From assembly GCA_932521025.1 (NCBI GenBank), contig OW051468.1:2294064-2358063 (forward strand): DNA of 64,000 nt, given 5' to 3'. The position numbers and the translations under genes are program-made. Below are positions 61,801 through 64,000 of the stretch, one piece after another (the stretch's first letter is position 1; each line of letters opens with the position of its first letter). The DNA is from Oscheius onirici. Lineage: Eukaryota > Nematoda > Chromadorea > Rhabditida > Rhabditidae. The notes beneath the pieces were generated by a model. The model was not told the origin of the DNA. It was given only the letters and a program-made list of their open reading frames with translations, and did not search any database.

Positions 61801-62930
61801 GCACCGGCCTTGCTGTTAATCTTCTCATTAACAATGGTCGGGATCTGCTGGCAGATCTGGCCGGGGATCATCTTCTTGACCATTCCGCTGATTTGGGACT
61901 GAAAGAGAGAGAGGTTTGAGATGGAGGGACAGAGTTACAGTAACTCACTCTGAACTGACTGTTGACAATATCTCCAATCAGTCCTCCATTCTCAATATAA
62001 GCGTCAGCATATCCGATCTGGACATCACAGGATTGAACCCTGACATAGGGACTGCCAGTAGCTCCACGTTCCACGGCCAGATCGACAGTTACAGTAACCT
62101 GGAACCAGAGAGTTAGAGAGAATTTTCCAATCCAAGCCCCTTGATCTCTCCTATCCTCTAGAAAAAGACTCTTTCTCTTGCGCGTACGCAATAGTGTTGC
62201 CGTTCGCAGAGAAAAGACATGTATATCGTCATGTGAACAGGATTGCAATCTCATTTCGCGGCGCATAAATCTCAAGCGGCGCAACTTCCGACAGTATTTG
62301 GCTAGTTGTTACAAACGCTAACCTGGTGAAGATTGAGCTGAATGATTCCGAAGAGGGCAATGGGCAATAGGACGACAATCTGTCCTCCCAAGTTTCCAGT
62401 CACTCCAATGTCGACGTTCTGTACTGACAGGATGACTCGGTTTGGTGGAGCCGGGTACAGGACGACACGCTGAGGACAACGGTAACGACTGACGTACAGG
62501 TTGTAGATTTGAATGCATCCATTGACCTGAAAGTTTGTGTACTCTCTGTCTCTCTCCCTGTCCCCCTTTTCCTCTGTCTCTTTGTCTCCCAGTTCTCTGA
62601 ACTAACCTGAGGGACACACTGTGAGATCGGCGGAATCCTGGCCTTCTTGATCTCATTATTCAGAAGATCTCCCACAATGCTTGAAGCGTACTGGAAGGAT
62701 CTCTGATTCAAGCGAGCCCTGATTCCCGGATATCCTCTCTGTCCACCCAGAAGGGCCGGATTGAAGTCGCCTCCTACTGCTCCACCGCCAGGAACTGTGG
62801 CAATTCCTCCGTAGTTGTTACCAACGAAGCCGGGCTGTTGAGCTGTGGAGTAGCCGCCGCCAGGAGCTGCTTGGTGAGAATAGCCGGCCCAGGCTATCCC
62901 GACGAGCGGGAGCAGGCAGAGCAGCAGCAT
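58882..62930 (-). CDS. BPI/LBP/CETP-family lipid-binding protein, secreted
   Basis: Nine exons: 62930-62607, 62526-62323, 62098-61949, 61898-61314, 61273-60866, 60835-60707, 60458-59935, 59893-59749 and 59238-58882, 2826 nt, about 941 residues. A signal peptide (MLLLCLLPLVGIAWA) leads to a Gly-rich segment, then a BPI N-terminal domain (QYASSIVGDLLNNEI, ISQCVPQVNGCIQIYNLYVS, VILSVQNVDIGVTGNLGG, CDVQIGYADAYIENGG) with the paired cysteines typical of the fold. A linker of about 250 residues rich in Pro, Gln, Ala and Tyr follows, and then the second BPI domain (DPVSVIKQLAAHLD, TKLNDIYLGIQL, GEFSPYGQGGTPFYPFPLAF, ... FRIVEHGLYVASDFTVSP). The second domain carries an Asp/Glu then Arg/Lys-rich insertion (DDEDDLEGTDLEDEEN, RRRRK). 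Family members bind lipids or lipopolysaccharide. TTTCCAG ends 5 bases before the ATG (trans-splicing). Confidence 0.9.
59291..59407 (+). tRNA. tRNA-Leu (anticodon CAA) with a 33-nt intron
   Basis: Acceptor stem GCACGGT pairs with ATCGTGC, with discriminator A at 59407. D arm, anticodon stem CCAGA/TCTGG, anticodon CAA, the long variable arm of leucine tRNAs and T arm GTGAG-TTCAAAT-CTCAC are all present. The intron 59329-59361 sits one base after the anticodon, the canonical place. A run of T follows at 59413. It lies in the last intron of the BPI-like gene on the opposite strand. Confidence 0.96.
60467..60706 (-). repeat. (GTCA)60 microsatellite forming a whole BPI-gene intron
   Basis: 240 of the 248 bases of the intron 60459-60706 are perfect tetranucleotide repeat. 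On the coding strand it begins at the donor itself (GTCAGTCAG...) and stops eight bases before the end, where ATCTTTCAG supplies the acceptor. It is stop-free in every frame, giving a spurious Ser-Val-Ser-Gln reading frame. Confidence 0.97.
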
Positions 62931-64000
62931 TTGCCCTGGAAATGAGCTTTTTTGATGGGTTTGGAAAGGCTGCGAGAAAAAAAACAGAAAGAGCCCGAGT
63001 ACAGAATGAGAGAAGGCAACAAATCCAGACACGGAGCCACAGAAACACAAAGAAATTCAGACAACTTTGAAAGTCATCAAGGTGAGTAAGTTCTGAGAGA
63101 ATCAATCAGGAGTTTCAAAGCATTCTTCCTTACAGAGGATGACAATTTAATTGTTTTATCGAAATTTTGTGAAGAATCCAGCTACCACATCCCTTTTTCG
63201 AAATAATCTCCGTTTCACTGTTTTCAAGTCGTACAGTCGGATGTTCTGAAGGCGCAATAGTTATGTTTTGAACTTATTAAAGATTTGCAAAAGTTCTGAT
63301 ACTGATGGTGGGGGTACATTAGATTGACCGGGTGATTCTTCAATCCAACAAATATCACTATAGTAACAGACTGATCCCTTTGATTTTTTTCCGATTTCAA
63401 TCTGATCAAAGGTATACGAGAGACAAGGTACCTCTAAAAAAAGCGCTGCCATTTTTTGTCCATGGAAGGAGAAAGCAGTGAGATTACAAACAGTTTCATA
63501 AAGAGGAACTTGGGACACGGAATAGGGAAAAGCGGCAAGAAACTAAAATGATGGCAGAAGTTTGTTAGGAGAACTGTCTGAGGAAGAGAGAATGGATACT
63601 ACACAGTCAACAGTTTCAGCCTGAACACGGCAGAGTAACACATCCAGAAACTTCCAAATGCTTACAAAGTCTTGAGAATCTACAGAAACGTTTGCTCTTG
63701 AAAACGATGCAGTTTCGTTTGCCAAGGATATTCTGCTGCCGAAAGACACGAAAATTAAGTGATTGGAACAAATCCCGTTCTAGTCAAAAATCTCGCTGAT
63801 TCAATTTGAAGCCTATTGATTTCTTTCTGTTGGAAGAAAGGGACAAGAGACGAACTGAAGTAATCGCGTGCCTTTTTAGTGCGAAACAACACCGGGAACA
63901 AACAAGATGAAACCTCTTTAGGAGAAGAAACTGGTTTGCCGTGGCCGAAGAGAGTAAGCAAAGAGAGAGAAAGTGATGTGGTCATCGCGGATTTTATATG
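62931..64000. other. Upstream region of the BPI-like gene
   Basis: Apart from the trans-splice acceptor (CAG at 62936-62938) and the dispersed repeat at 63148-63260, no gene or promoter element is recognised. Purine-rich simple sequence recurs near 63950. Confidence 0.5.
63148..63260 (+). repeat. Dispersed repeat, copy B (partner at 31.7 kb)
   Basis: Second copy of the roughly 110-base repeat described at 31660-31770, same orientation. Confidence 0.75.

Overview
The window is nuclear DNA from a nematode, most likely a rhabditid related to but distinct from Caenorhabditis. The reasons are short introns with TTTCAG-type acceptors, bare acceptors a few bases before several start codons (as expected of spliced-leader trans-splicing), and the gene set. 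I rebuilt ten protein-coding genes exon by exon. In each, every splice phase closes and one open frame runs from start to stop; the single-exon secreted gene is open throughout but lacks an ATG. Two genuine RNA genes lie inside introns.

Layout. 0.3-4.9 kb (+): zfr, a zinc-finger/DZF RNA-binding protein. 5.0-9.7 kb (-): an unc-38-type acetylcholine receptor alpha subunit, tail to tail with zfr, with a 7SL (SRP) RNA gene in its sixth-largest-exon-bounded intron (between exons 7 and 8). 10.6-12.7 kb (-): a C2H2 zinc-finger protein. 13.4-14.4 kb (-): an ECHDC1-like enoyl-CoA hydratase/isomerase. 14.8-21.3 kb (-): unc-11, the AP180/CALM clathrin adaptor. 23.0-23.7 kb (-): a secreted protein of unknown family whose first exon and promoter are duplicated in inverted orientation at 24.4 kb. 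24.9-25.6 kb (-): a LysM-domain protein, divergent from a RanBP2-type zinc-finger gene at 25.7-28.6 kb (+). 29.4-30.9 kb (+): ubxn-1. 33.2-44.6 kb (-): mex-3, with very long introns. 44.6-58.9 kb: about 14 kb with no recognisable gene, full of decayed repeats. 58.9-62.9 kb (-): a two-domain BPI/LBP-family lipid-binding protein, with an intron-containing tRNA-Leu(CAA) on the opposite strand of its last intron.

From memory, unc-38, unc-11, the neighbouring C32E8.9 hydratase, ubxn-1, mex-3 and the ZFR homologue all lie on chromosome I of C. elegans, so the window looks like a rearranged piece of that ancestral linkage group.

The most unusual content is non-coding. A dispersed 47-nt palindrome family (17-nt arm, 13-nt loop, 17-nt arm) occurs at least 14 times and shows compensatory and G-U changes in its arms. 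Two introns consist almost entirely of one microsatellite, (GGGACA)71 in zfr and (GTCA)60 in the BPI gene. The window also holds several long foldback elements, degenerate tRNA-like elements, and the inverted 5'-end duplication in which the copy that keeps the gene body has lost its ATG. I saw no CRISPR array, no virus-like gene and no transposase.
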